Source: Tetmemena sp. SeJ-2015
Lineage: Eukaryota; Ciliophora; Spirotrichea; Sporadotrichida; Oxytrichidae
Reading direction: 5' to 3'
Assembly (NCBI GenBank): GCA_027382625.1
Contig: JAJKFJ010022920.1
Location: 1-64,000 of the forward strand
Length of the DNA: 64,000 nucleotides
Positions 1-11,900 of the stretch are shown piece after piece (the stretch's first letter is position 1; each line of letters starts with the position of its first letter). Both the position numbers and the translations under genes were made by a program. A model generated the notes under the pieces. It was not told where the DNA came from. It worked only from the letters and a program-made list of their open reading frames with translations, and did not search any database.

Positions 1-2
1 AA

Positions 3-1609
3 ATTTTGAGAGAGTTGGAGAGCGATTCTGAAATGAGCGATCGAAAGTCTTCTAGCCCAGAGTATTCAGCACATCTTGAGGATGACACAAACGATGATAG
101 TTTCAAGGATAAGAAAGAATCTACCAACAAGGCAGATTCAAAAACTACCAAGATCTCTGCTCAAGTGAAGAAAGTTCCTCTCAAAGATTAGCATCATCAA
201 CTCTAGAATCAATAAAATTAGAAAAAGGATTAAAAGCCAGAAGCATAAAGTAAGAAGAGATTGGTCAAGAACAGAGATTTGAGTAGGGAGAGCAGCAGTA
301 GAGATAAAGAACTTCAACTTTCCAAAATAGTTATAGAGAAGCGGAAAAGATAGTGCGTGATTGAGATCAACACTCAGGACGAGAAGAATTCTCAAGTAGA
401 GAGCAAGAAGGTGATCTCTAAAGTCAATCTGGACACTTCATAAATCAAGTCAGTTTTATTTTTAGTCCAAGAATGCTCCAAAGACAAAAGATAAGCAAGT
501 TTCTCACTAGCCTTAGATCAAGAAAAGTGGGTTTGCTCAGATACCACCCAACAAAACTTCTGATTAAAAGAAAAAATAATTAGAAACTGAGACTACTTCA
601 AAGAAACGGGTCCTAAAGAAACCTTTTCAAGATAAGAACTTCGTGTACGAGGATGCGGATCTTTCCTAAGTAGAGGATATTGATAGTGCACTATTGACAG
701 ATTAAAAGAGAGGACTTAAAAATTGCATATCGTAAAAGAGCTAAAACAAAGAAGAGCAGATCGATGAGTTTAGCCAGAGTGATGATTTCTTGGAGAGAAT
801 GGAAAAGGAATCTCTCTACTCTGAAGATGAAAATAGTAAGTCTAAAAGAAAGAGAGAGAAGAAGCATAGCGGCAAATCTAAAGCTAAAGCAAAAAAAGGA
901 ACCAAAGAGCTAGTTGAGATAAGGAAAGGGGACTTTAACATGTCCTTTGTAATCCATACTCAGAAGAAAATGTAGATGGGCCCTTCTGCCTTAAGAGATA
1001 AAGTCTACTGCAAAACTGTACTTCACAAAGAAGATGAGGAAGTTAAGAAAGTGAAGAATCAATTAACAACAGCATAGAAGCAAGAGCTACTTTCAAAATC
1101 CCCAAGTAAACTAAATGAAGCAGAAAGGGCCGAGTACTTTGCTTAGAGAGCTAAAAGTATTGTGGAGTCTAAATTTTGCGTTAAGAAGGGAGCCACCAAT
1201 ACGAGTAAAGATCCGATGAAGGCTGAGTCATTAGCATCAGGGCAAACAAAGCTTAATGTTTCTACGAAGCCAAACTCCAAGATTACAGGAAAGCAGCTTA
1301 AAATGCAGAAAGAGGAGGAGAGTAAGGAATTTAAAGGTATTTAAAACTCATTTGTATTAGAAAAGAGAGCAAAGAAAATTGAAGAGGAAGAAAATAAGCT
1401 AGTCGATACTTCATAGATAAAGGATGAAGAGCTAAAGATCCTACTCTAAGAATTTGGAATAAATGTTAAGAGTTCTCTAACGAGAGTAAGTTATTTCCTG
1501 ATGTTATTTATTCCGAATGTAGAAAAAACAAGAGAAGATTTACAGGGAACTCTTTAAATATCAGAAGATGGGATCTTTGCCTAACTATTTCCATGATATC
1601 AGAATTTGA
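3..1609 (+). CDS. Lys/Glu/Ser-rich protein of unknown function, 5' end outside window
   Basis: The frame is open from the first bases, so the start probably lies upstream (an ATG at 33 is a fallback). The product is very rich in Lys, Glu, Ser and Gln and has basic patches such as SKRKREKKHSGKSKAKAKK near 840-900, suggesting a nuclear or chromatin protein; no domain was recognised. The frame changes between about 400 and 466. Removing 404-467, flanked by CAAGAA copies, joins VESK to NAPKTKDK. A canonical GTAAGT...TAG intron lies at 1486-1522; after it the last exon reads KKQEKIYRELFKYQKMG and ends FHDIRI before TGA at 1607-1609. Without that splice the frame runs into AT-rich flank. Function is not assigned. 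Confidence 0.6.
404..467. other. IES, pointer CAAGAA
   Basis: CAAGAA occurs at 404-409 and 468-473. Deleting 64 bp moves the reading frame by the amount needed to join the first two parts of the Lys/Glu-rich gene. The insert is AT-rich, and GT-AG alternatives ending at 465 also exist here, so an intron is not excluded. Confidence 0.5.
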
Positions 1610-2012
1610 ACCTGCCATGTATATGTAAACTTGTTAAGCCAAGTATAACTATTGCAATTAATTTTTCCAAAGTTTATCTTTTGAAGTTAATCATTAATTT
1701 TTGAAAATTCTTATTCTCAATATTTGCTTTAAGAGCCGCAATATTGAATGTTGAGTGTAAGATTTTAATGCTGTTCTTTCTTTAATTTGAAAATTGCTTT
1801 TTACACATTTTTTGGCTTGATTAATATCTTCTCCCCTCCCCTTAATCGATCCTTATATAATTATAACCCGGGGATTATTAAATCCGTATCTTTTAAAATC
1901 CATATCTTACTTAGCTAACTAACTCATTCATCACTCTTGATTGACTATCTTAATAAGTTCACATAATTTCACCCTTCACTTGATTTGGCTTCACTCTAAT
2001 ATTAAGACTATA
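1610..2012. other. AT-rich intergenic region
   Basis: No convincing coding frame is seen. It holds the 3' flank of the Lys/Glu-rich gene and the 5' flank of the RING-PHD gene. Confidence 0.5.
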
Positions 2013-4206
2013 ATGAACAACTAATAGCAAGTCGAATCTAAAAGTAGTTTAAATAGTAATCAAAGCAGAAACAAAAGGAGTAGCAATAATCTAAGACAAA
2101 ACGAGGAGGTGGGCTTAAGCTAGAGTTAACATAGAAAGAGAACTCTAAAGAGGCTGAGTGACAACTCTCATCACAAATGCAGTCAACATGATAAGGAAGT
2201 GTGAGGAGTGGATGGTGTTTGCTCTCAAGGAAAGAAGGAACAAAGGTTTTCCCAGTAGTTGGTTGTATCAGATGATGAGAGTGGCATGAATGTGAAATGC
2301 ATGATTTGCTTGGAGAAAGTGAATAATAAGAGCAAGCCCAAGGAGTGTCAGCATGTTTTCTGTCTTGAGTGTATTTAAAACTGGGCGAAGGTAGAGAATA
2401 AGTGCCCACTATGCAAAACCAAATTTACATACCTGCACGTTCTTGAGAGTGTCTAGCCTCCAAAATCTGGCCAGAGGGATAAATCGAAATCTAATAACAA
2501 GCTTTAACCACCTCCCAAACTGATTGAGAGGATCGCTCAAAGAATAAGAGTTAAGAATAAGGTTCAAGAGTACGAGGGTGGAACTGAGCTGCTGATGGAG
2601 TTCGCAGATGCTTGCTATATTTGCGGCATAGGAGATGAGGATGATTCTTAGTTGCTTGTTTGTGACATGTGTGATTACAAGGTGTGCCATTTTACTTGTA
2701 TCGGTTTGACAGCTGTGCCTGAAGATCCCTGGTATTGCGAGGACTGTCGATAAAACTAGCAGGTATAAGTAGCTCAAGCTGTCAGAGATACTAGCCGCCA
2801 GTTCAGGAGACGCTCTTAAAACTAGAGAACGAGAGAGAGTCTATAAAGGAGAGTTTAGAACGCTAGCAATCAGAGAGGGGGTGGAAGTGGCAGGAGTAGA
2901 AATCTTGACTTGAATGTGACTATAGGATCGAATTTAAATTCCTCTGTTCAAAGTTAAAGAACTCAGCGGACAATAGGACGCCAGACTATGAACTCAAGGA
3001 ATGCAATAATCCACGTTGGCATCTCCATCAATAGCCAAGGCACTCATCGAAATGAGGTTCGTTAGCTACTCTAAAGACTTGAAAATCCTAATGGCATCAA
3101 TAGAAGCAGAAGGAGGAGGCGCTATAGGCGTAAGAGAGTTAATAAAGATCGAAAGAGCAGAAGAAACGGAGGGGCAAAGAAGAAGTTCTTGCGCAAGAGG
3201 AAAGGGGTTTCTAAAAAGAAGAGAAAAAATCGCAATCGCCTAGGAAACAGCAGCAACAGAAGAAGACGGTCGAGATTCGAGGCCAAGGAGCACGAATTCT
3301 CTGAAGGATTCCTTCAGCTCTGAAAATGAGGAGGATTATAGTCCTGAAGAGGATGAGAGGAATATGAGCTCTGAAAACTCCTCTGTTTATGATCATCAGT
3401 CAGAACATGATTGCTTCATGGAAGAGCTTTAGGATATTAGCGTGGATATAAGCGTGCAGGATAACAGGTACAGCTAGGAAAGTTACTCATCCTAGAGAGT
3501 ACAAGAGGCGTAGATTTAAGAATAAAGTCAAAGTGAGAGGGAAGATTTTAAGAAAGTATCTCTACCTTAAGGCACAGGATGGGGATGGTGAAGAAGACGA
3601 GGAGGAGTAGAGTGAGTCCTCAGGAGGTGAGGAAGAGTGTGAGATGGATACTTATGACTCAGATGAGAACATGGAAGATCCTCCTCGCCCAAGTCGAAGT
3701 TCTAATAGGGCAGCAAAGAAGTAATCGGCTAAAGAGAAAGTCAAGGAGGAAATTCTCTCGAATAAAGACAAGGCAGTAGAGCTTAAACTAAAGATGCCTA
3801 AGGAATAAGAAAGTACTGAGATGAAGTCAACGAAGGTAGAGATGAAGATGGTTTATGACTCAAGATGGATAGGTTATTCTTAAACGTTTATAAGTTTGCT
3901 AAAAGTTAACTTTAAATATGCTTTTTGGAAATGGTTGCCCTTTCGCTTGGTCAAGATTTAAACTCAACATTAAAAATATAAGAGAAATTAAGAAAGCAAA
4001 GTATTCCTGTAATTAAGAATTAATAAAATTTAAAAGTCACTCTTTAAAGAGAGGATCTTTAGGATAAATTGTTTAAGATTTTTTTCATTTCAATATTTTA
4101 ATTTTTTTTAACTTTTTCTCCAATATTTAATCAAGTGCAATAAGTTGAGGGTGAAATTTAGACAGGATCTTAGTTGTTGAGAATGTTGAGCAGATTGAAT
4201 CTTTGA
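2013..4206 (+). CDS. RING-finger and PHD-finger protein (PHRF1-like architecture)
   Basis: After a Gln/Asn-rich start there is a RING finger at about 2290-2440 (CMICLEKV, then CQHVFCLEC and CPLCK) and a PHD finger at about 2610-2750 (CYICGIGDED, LVCDMCD, CHFTCIGL, WYCEDC). RING followed by PHD is the order in PHRF1-type nuclear proteins, where the RING acts as an E3 ligase and PHD fingers often bind histone tails. An Arg/Ser-rich and then an acidic region follow. The frame is broken four times: an in-frame TGA near 2200 and three frame changes at 3299-3324, 3548-3571 and 3845-3868. Each is repaired by removing a direct-repeat-bounded insert. With the last removed, the C-terminus stays open to TGA 4204-4206. 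An alternative at 2200 is a 57-nt GT-AG intron. The domain calls are firm; the exact tail is less sure. Confidence 0.75.
2193..2240. other. Probable IES, pointer AAGGAA
   Basis: AAGGAA is at 2193-2198 and 2235-2240; a third copy lies between them. Deleting 42 bp removes the in-frame TGA just before the RING finger. A GT-AG intron ending in TTTTCCCAG over nearly the same interval is equally possible. Confidence 0.45.
3299..3324. other. Ultra-short IES, pointer CTCTGAA
   Basis: CTCTGAA copies are at 3299-3305 and 3318-3324. Deleting 19 bp (12 unique) joins KEHEFSE to NEEDYSPEE in frame. No GT-AG choice fits this interval, which argues against an intron. Confidence 0.75.
3548..3571. other. Ultra-short IES, pointer TTAAG
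   Basis: TTAAG copies are at 3548-3552 and 3567-3571. Deleting 19 bp joins REDFK to AQDGDGEEDEEE. A 16-nt GTATCT...AAG removal would also restore the frame but is unusually short for an intron. Confidence 0.6.
3845..3868. other. IES, pointer AAGATGG
   Basis: AAGATGG copies are at 3845-3851 and 3862-3868. Deleting 17 bp opens the C-terminal frame MKMDRLFLNVYKFAKS to the stop at 4206. Confidence 0.55.
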
Positions 4207-4212
4207 AGCCCA

Positions 4213-7200
4213 TCACTTGCTTTGAAGCATCCGACAATCCAAGTTAGTGCATTCTAGGTTAGGGAGTTTTATGTTGGGCCGTTTATTCTAAAGCTATCTT
4301 GGTTAGTCTGGTTGCCCATTAAATAAAATAAAGATTATGAATTAAACCTTTATCTACTTAAATTTACCCATCACAAGGTCAATAGAAGGATCCATGAGGG
4401 TAAAGAGATTCAAAGTGGTGTTTTAGCTCGCGCCAGTTTAAATTGAGGCGGCATCAGTCTTTTAGAGCGTGGCAGCTATTAGGTAGGTGTAGTTAGCTCC
4501 AAACTATTTGAACTTGAGAGCTTATTATTGTGGCGTGATTGCTGACCTCCCGTCAGAGCCTTTTTAAAGCGTCACCTCCCCATAGTAGCTCACTCCGCCG
4601 CACTCCTTCTAAAGGAAGCTTAAATAGCAAGTATGGGTTTTGTCAAATTCAAAAAAAAAATAAGATGATATTATGATCTGAGTTTGCTTATTTATGTCAG
4701 TCTTGAAGATAAGGTGAAGAGCCAGGTTATAATTTGAAGCTGTAGAGACAGGCCTTGAAGTCATTTGAATCCAAAGAGGGCCCTACAAATTCTGATAGAT
4801 TGGGAGCAAGTAGAGCTGCTGATTCTAAGTTGTCTTTTCTCCAATAGCCAACAACTTTCAAAAAACTCATTGCTTTTAACTTTACTCTTTTAAACTCTTG
4901 TGCTATCATCATAGAACTGATCTTTCTTTGCGAACACAGAGTAGAAGTCGTTAGCCAGTTTCAAGAACTTGAAGGAGCCACTTCCATCAGTCAACTCACT
5001 TCTCTCTGTTAGTTGCTCACTCTTTGCTACTTCCTAGTCCCAACCCTACTTCAGATCAAGCTAGGCCCCATCAAGCGGTTCTTAAATTTAAAACTCTCCT
5101 AAAACGCAATTCATATTGAACATTCTTAGGTCTAGCCATTCCTTCACTTGCAAAACGACATTCTCATCTCTGTAAGTCTGGCCATTTATGTAGCTGACGA
5201 GATAATTCCCGAGATAGAGAGTCTTCTGTGATTGCTGAGACTCAGTGCTGAAGATGCCTCCAATCATCACATGGTCTTGGAAAGTTTAGAAGCTGCCTTA
5301 AGAAGACATCTGAGTATTTGAGAATAGAACTTGGAGAGGGTAGGGCTTATTACCAGAGATCTGAGGTGTGCTGAAGATGAAAGTACCATCCGCCTGAGAT
5401 TTGACAGATGCCAGTTGCCAATTTTTGCAGTCCTAGTAAAAGTAAGTTGAGAGGGAATATACGAAGAGACTGGAGGCTAAATAAAGAGTAGCTCCTGATA
5501 TCGGAGTGAAGTTGCTTGTCAGGGCCGGTCTATACTACAGCCCTTCCAGCTATTTTCAGGTCGTCCTTTTTGTCAAAAGCATAGTTTATCATCCTATAAA
5601 ACAAGCATTAGCAACAATACTTAGTCCAGCAGGTATAATAATTGAAAACACTTACTTCTGCATGATCAGATGCTCTCCTCTTTAATTCACAGTCACGCTT
5701 TCTCCCATATCGGCACTCACTATCTACCCACTCCCGAATTGTCCCTCTGGAGGGTAGGCGGTAATCTTGACCGAGAGGGTGTTGTCCAAGTCGAATGGAC
5801 ACTGCGGCTTATACTCAAATAGATCGAGGCAGCATTTACAGCCACCAGCCCTCCTCTGAATTATAATTAGTAGCCCTAAGCTATAAATAAGAAGTTTAAC
5901 CTATTAAAACAATGTTCTAGCTTTTGTATCTTTATTGACAATAGGCGTTTTCTGGGTAATTTGGACGCTTGACTTGTCGTAGGAAGGGTTAAGTCTGAGG
6001 ATTCCTTTATTAACCTCAAGTGAGACCAAGTAGTCCAGGTCTTTGCAGGTAAGGCCACAAGGACGTCTATCCTCTCTAATGATAATGTCGAAAATGTCAA
6101 AATAGCCATCGAACTGGCTGTATCTTGGGTCAATGACAAATTTGATAGCGACTAAAATCTGGATTTGTTATAAATGACAGTTGGCTTGATCATCTCACTA
6201 ACATCTCCAACTGTGAGGTTTGGCATGTAGGTGGGGCCTGCTGGTAGTAAGACAGTCACATAGAAGAGAGTGCAGATTGGAATTACTCCCACCAAGAAAG
6301 CAATTGTCTTTCTTGGAGCCCGGGGTTAACTTCCTGGACAGATAGATCTGCAAAAATCACAACAATTTATTTCTAATTTTAAATGTCATGAGGGCCACCA
6401 AAGTGGTGTAGTTACTATTCCCAGCACGCCAATAAGAACGCAGAAGTAGATTAGAAACTCAAATTCCCTCTTATGAACTCAAGTGTGGCGTCGCAGCATA
6501 CGTCATTCAAACAACCCACTTCAGTTAATATAATTAAAAGTAAATTAACATGATATAATCATTAAATATACTTCAGTCTTGTACTGGCTGTCCTCTGAGT
6601 ACTGGTTCTCCCACACTAGTCTGGTCGCATCAAGCGAGCAATTGGAAGCCAATTGAAGCTCTGAAATTGTAGGCTGAGTTGCAATGTACTTGACCTTGCA
6701 CTAGAAAAGCTGGAAGTCTTTCTGGTTGACTGTATCCATAGTCCAAAGAAATTATATGAGTTATATATCTAGTCTGATAGCACTTGAAGTTGGCCTCGTA
6801 CTTGTTGACGTCGCTCATAATGAAGAAGGAAAAGATGAAGATTAAGAGGAAGGCGATCATTGCACACTCCCAGGATCTGCATGGCGTGAATCCTGTCTCT
6901 GTATATAGCAAACCATTGGCCTATAGTCATCACCAGGATCAGAAAGCACAGATAGTAGTTGCCTGCGAGGGGCCACTGCCTCACGTAGTCAGCCAGCTCA
7001 TAGTGAAGCCAATACTGGCGGATGTCAGAGAGAAGGCTGAAAATGCAGCAGGCGATGACAACTTGCACGAAGTTCATAATTTGGTTGGACATGTGGTAGT
7101 ACTCATACCTCCTGCTCACTTAGAAGGCGTTCACAGATAGAACTATAGTGAAAATTAATATCACTATGGTCACTATAACCAATTTTGAGTATGTAATAGG

Positions 7201-8700
7201 GAGATAACAGCTCCGAGGATACACATAGTGGCGTCAAGCTTGATGATAACATACCAAAAGTCCAGCTGGCTGTCAATAGTTTCTTTGATGTTTGGCTTTA
7301 ACTGGCCTTTTCGTCAAAAGCTTCGCTCGAAAATGTGCATCTTAACTAGCCTATTTACTAATTTTTCATCACCAGCCCCATCACTCCTGCGCACAGATAC
7401 AGCATGAAGCAGATTGAAAATTTTAAATGTTCTTGAATTAATAACGAGAAAGATGAAAGAGGCGTAGAAGAGCAAAAGTTGTTTCTGTAATTCTCGAGTG
7501 GGAAGTGTGGGTGTTTCATTACGTTGCTAAGCCAGTTTTGAGTAAGGTAGAGAGACTACTCAAACTTTTTGGAGTTGAAATAGCCCAAACTACTCGTTAG
7601 CAAAGTTAGCACGGAGATTACTCCAGTTGCAGTCAGCAGAGGCAAGCTCACCTTGGCAAAGCATATCCAACTCAATAAAACTAGAAGTACTTAATAAGAA
7701 AGAATAAGTGTAAAATACAGATGGTCAAAGAGACTAGCCCAAATAATAAGCAAAAGCATATTAAGTTATAAATGCGATGAGGAGCAGCTTCTGAATCTAA
7801 GCTTAACAGCCATATTATTCAGCTCTTTATGAGTTACCTTATCTGATTCTCCATCTAAAAAATAACATATTAAAATGCATAGTTAGTTTACCTAATTAAT
7901 TGAGCTGCTCTCCTTTTTTGAGAGTCCTGAGTTCAGCACTCTCGCCCTCGTCTTCTCTCATTCCTGAGTCCTGCCTCCTCTGATTAGAGTTTTTCTTTGA
8001 GATGAGTAAAAAGCGCGCCCATGATTTTCATCATCCGTATCCTACTCATTCTAAAGTTTGTCAGGGCCCTCTTCATCATAGTACTCCTCCTCCTCGTCAC
8101 CTCTTATCTTCACCACCATCGTTTTCGTTCTAACTTTGACCTTCATAGTTCTTCTCGTATCTGTAGCCTTTATGGTGAGTGATTAAAGAATAAATACTCT
8201 AGCTAGTTAGGATATATATCTTTCTTTAATGATATAGTCTTAGTTCTATTTGGCTGGCTATTTCCTTAATTGACTTGCCCCCTCGACTCTAAAATCTCGC
8301 TTGCTTTCTTCCACTTCCTTGTCTTCATCCTCTGAGTACTATCTCTAACCTCCTCTCCCTACACCTGAATTCATTGGTAGTTTCTCTGCTAGAGCGAGGA
8401 ACTGAATTGCCTCTGACTCTGGCCAGTTGAGAATTAACCACCTCTCCAAGTTGAGTGGCTCCCCTATTACTATTCTAAATTCCCTGCTTGTATAGGCATC
8501 GCTGCCCTCCTCATTTTGTAAAGACTGCTATATTAATTTATTTCTGCTCCTCCAAACTTCACACAACTCTAAAGAACTGACTTTTGCGAATCATCTAAAT
8601 AGAGGGAGGAGAGAAATAAAATAACCACGACAGCCAAATCAATCAAGGTGGCAGGGAGACAGAACGAGTGTGTGTGAGTAAGTGATCTATGCTTTATCAT
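4213..8700 (-). CDS. Large multi-pass membrane protein with C-terminal beta-rich region
   Basis: Read on the minus strand. The first part, roughly 8700-7900, is acidic (QYSEDEDKEVEES, GDEEEEYYDEEG). Several hydrophobic segments follow between about 7840 and 6250 (MLLLIIWASLFDHLYFTL, VIVTIVILIFTIVLSV, KTIAFLVGVIPICTLFY). The last 2 kb lacks membrane segments and looks like repeated beta-domains (PISGATLYLASSLFVYSL, KECGGVSYYGEVTLQKG). A plausible reading is a membrane anchor with a large extracellular tail; no family was recognised. Two frame breaks are resolved by IES removal at 7175-7208 and 6132-6179. A GTAAAC...TTTTAG intron lies near 7860-7900. Start and N-terminal exons are unsettled (ATG at 8700 or near 8143). 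Stop is at 4213-4215, 6 bp from the convergent RING-PHD gene. Confidence 0.55.
6132..6179. other. IES, pointer TGTCATT (minus strand)
   Basis: The plus-strand copies of AATGACA are at 6132-6138 and 6173-6179. Deleting 41 bp joins SEMIKPTVI to DPRYSQFDGYFDIF in frame in the large membrane-protein gene. Confidence 0.7.
7175..7208. other. IES, pointer GTTAT (minus strand)
   Basis: ATAAC copies (plus strand) are at 7175-7179 and 7204-7208. Deleting 29 bp fuses two half membrane spans into the continuous segment CILGAVIVTIVILIFTIVL. The GT-AG alternative here leads straight to TGA, so an intron is rejected. Confidence 0.8.
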
Positions 8701-8974
8701 GATCGAAAGGTTTTATATTAAAAGTAGAATTTAAAAATTCAACTATCAATGGAAAAATAATAATTGGAGCTGTCCTCGAACACAAACACTCGCCAGCTCC
8801 AAAATAAACTGAAAATACTAAGGGGCACAATAATCAGCCAAGTAAAAACCTTCAGGGGAATGTTTAACGCTCAAAGGCACCTAGTCCATAGTCTAGCGTG
8901 AAGCCGAATCTATCCAGGATGGAGGATTTGGAGGAGAGTGGACAAAAAGATGATAAGAAGTTGGACCCTAGCTG

Positions 8975-11900
8975 ATGAAAGCTCTTAAATTATTTGCTAA
9001 AAATCACAAGGAATTGGAGAAAGCATCTGACCCAACTAAGGGACAGAATAAGTAGTTTTTTTCCATCTTATTTAGATTATTAATTGCTAATGAATCACAG
9101 AAGAATTCTCTCGCAGGATGCCAGAGGCAATTAGAATTCGCAGGCTATGATACCCTCGTACACGCACGAACGCGCTGGCCAACCTGTTCCTCGAGGTCCA
9201 AAGTTTTTCAATGAGCTCGTTGAAAGAGAACTCCAAACTTATAAGAAGGACTTACCATATTATCATAAAAGTGAACTCTTTTTAGTATGCTCCAATTTAA
9301 TCGCTCTTATTTTTGCATTTATTTGCTTATTTTAAGGAAGTTGAGGAGAAATTTAAGAATTCTTACATGAACAATTCATACTAGTTCCCTCGAAAGCAGT
9401 AGCAGCTTTTTTGCCGCACAGGACCAGAGCGTTCACTAGAGAGGGAGACCCCAAGCATACAGCAGCCTTAGCAGATCTCCAAGATTATTAGGGCCGGTGG
9501 TGGGTACGTCTCAGAGATGGGGCAGTTGAGTGAGCTGAGACCCATCTTTGATCAGAGCATCCTTATGGGACTAAGCTCCCACAGAGAGATTTCCTATTAC
9601 GATCCTTCAGCTCCAATAAAGACTCAGCCTGCTCTTGCTAACTTTATCATTATAAAATTCAATCCAGGTTAGAAGGTTTTTTTTAACGAAGATGTAAGCA
9701 TCTTGAACTTTAACGAAGGGAATATGCCTACAGAGTCTCATTAAATGATGAGTTAAGAAAGAGCACTTGATTTTCTTATAGTCTCAGGAGGGGAGGATCA
9801 TCTACAAGGATCATCAGGTTAGGTTGCTGGCTAAGAGTTTTATAAATTCACCCACCGATTCAGTATTTCTCAAAAGCGAAGCTCATGCTGCTAAGAATGG
9901 GGGAAAGTTTGAAAAATAACTCACAACTACTGCCGCTGCTGCTGGTGACTATAGAGCAGCAAACTTAAATTTAAACACTCAATAGCCTCAAAAGAATTTA
10001 AGTATAGTGGATATTTGTAAGCTGATTATTATAAATCACACAACGGGACAGCAGAGTCCGAGCAACTTCACTTCATAGATGAGTTCGGAGCCAAATTAGC
10101 CAGGCAGAGTACCGTTAAACGCTAAGATTATTTTAATAGGATAATAGGAATTTGTCATTTTAAGAAGCCAGTGATGATTCAGTTTAACAATAAGAAGATC
10201 ACATTTGTCCAGAAAAATCAAATGAAGAGAAGTGAGTTCATATCACCAGCTGAGACTGCAGCCACTACAGCTAAAGCAGGCAAGAGCACCACCTCCACTT
10301 CAGCTGGCAGACATATCAAGACGAAGTCCACTGGAGCTGGAATTGGTGCAGGCCCCAAGGTGGGGCAGTTTTTTAAATCTGCTGCATAAAGGAGTCCACG
10401 AAACGAATCCAGGCTCTAAAACCTCAGCCATGATCAAGACTTATAAGCAATGCACTAGAATGAGAACTAGATAGTGTTTTAGCAAGAGCTGATGAAGAAG
10501 TACACCAAGTCGAAGCCCAGAATCGGTGATTAAAATAAGCAGGCAAATGGAGGCAAAGCTCAGGTCAATTAAATCCTCAGCGACATTTTTCAGACCTAGG
10601 ACATATAGCAGACAAACGAAACTTTGCAACCAGAGTTCACCTGCCAAACTGAAAATCACAGAGCAAAAATATAGCAGTTAGCTTTAAGCTTTTAATCTAT
10701 CTATTCTCATTTTACGAAGTTGCACCCACAGCTTATCTACAGTACCTAACAGTAATATAGTAATGAGTAGAGCCAGTATTATCAGTCTTACGTTTCGCAA
10801 CCACAGAACGCAGTGATGATGCCTCAGAAGCAGCAATTTTCAAATTACCAATCGTATCGATAGTAACAGCTGCAATAGAATCCTTAGCATTCTCAACTCT
10901 AATAGATTGGGGCTAATCAGCCCATTGTCAATATTCTCAATCAGTTCCAACCTCAAAACTATTTTACTTAGGGGCTGCCGTCTCCGACCCTTTAGAAGTA
11001 GCAGCATCGATCTGTCCATAATAATTTTGTAAGCTCAGTCCCTACAGGCTCATAGAATGGTTAATTCTAAAATTCTTATCGCTTTAATTAAGGCTAGCAA
11101 GCTGTAAACTCCAATTCGACCAATTAAACAAATGCGACTATCACATCCTTTGGAGGCATGAATGATTTGCCGAAGGCTATCATAAGCAAGACTTAAGACT
11201 ATCGTAGAGGAGCTACTGGTAATTAAGTTATCAATAGATAGACGCTTGCCTCAGGAAACTCTGGTTAGAACAGTGATTTCAATGTAGGGACTGGATCTGT
11301 CCTTAGTGCAGGTAGAGGTAGTAATCTCGCCTCGAAGAACTCGGCCTCAAATGGAAGAGTGAAATAGAAAGTAAGGAACTAGAGTCATATTGAATATGGA
11401 AGTGGAAATGTCAGCAATATGAGTCACTTCCAGATCCCAAACAACTTCGATGAAGAAGCAAATATAGCGAGTGCTGTGAATATGTCCTTCTAACCTGGAA
11501 GTTTGAATCACTCCTTCGTGAATCATCCAGGAGGACTGAGATCCTAAGGAGCTAGTAAGATTGGCGGGCCAAATAAATTCCTCATTCAATCTAATATAGG
11601 TATTTTTTTTCCTCCTTAGAAACCTAGGAGTGAAATCAACTAGAGCGAATGCTGCTAAACGACAAACTCCGTTAAACATTTCAAACCACTACTAGCAGAT
11701 ACCTTAGCAAGCTAATTTCTCAGGTGACTAAGGAAGCACCACCACCACCACCACCTAACAGCCTACTCATCTCTACTAGCAGCAGCACTTCCATCAGTAA
11801 AACACAGGACTGAGGAACAATTTGATATTGGCTTAGTAGCAACAGCAGGTTAACATCGGAGGAAGGGGTCTGCTGCCCTAAACAGCGAACGGAATATCTG

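Noticed and set aside
6769..7119. The minus-strand 116-residue frame as a complete small membrane protein
   Set aside because: It joins upstream and downstream membrane segments of the larger gene after IES removal, and its apparent ends are TAA/TAG codons or frame breaks.
7175..7208. GT-AG intron (GTTATC...TATAG) as the cause of the break
   Set aside because: Splicing it places TGA at once in frame, while the 29-bp direct-repeat removal gives a complete membrane span.
8919..8975. ATG at 8919 (MEDLEESGQKDD) as start of the Gln/Asn-rich gene
   Set aside because: Its frame stops at TGA 8973-8975 and no direct repeat gives the needed shift; the ATG at 8975 opens the long frame directly.
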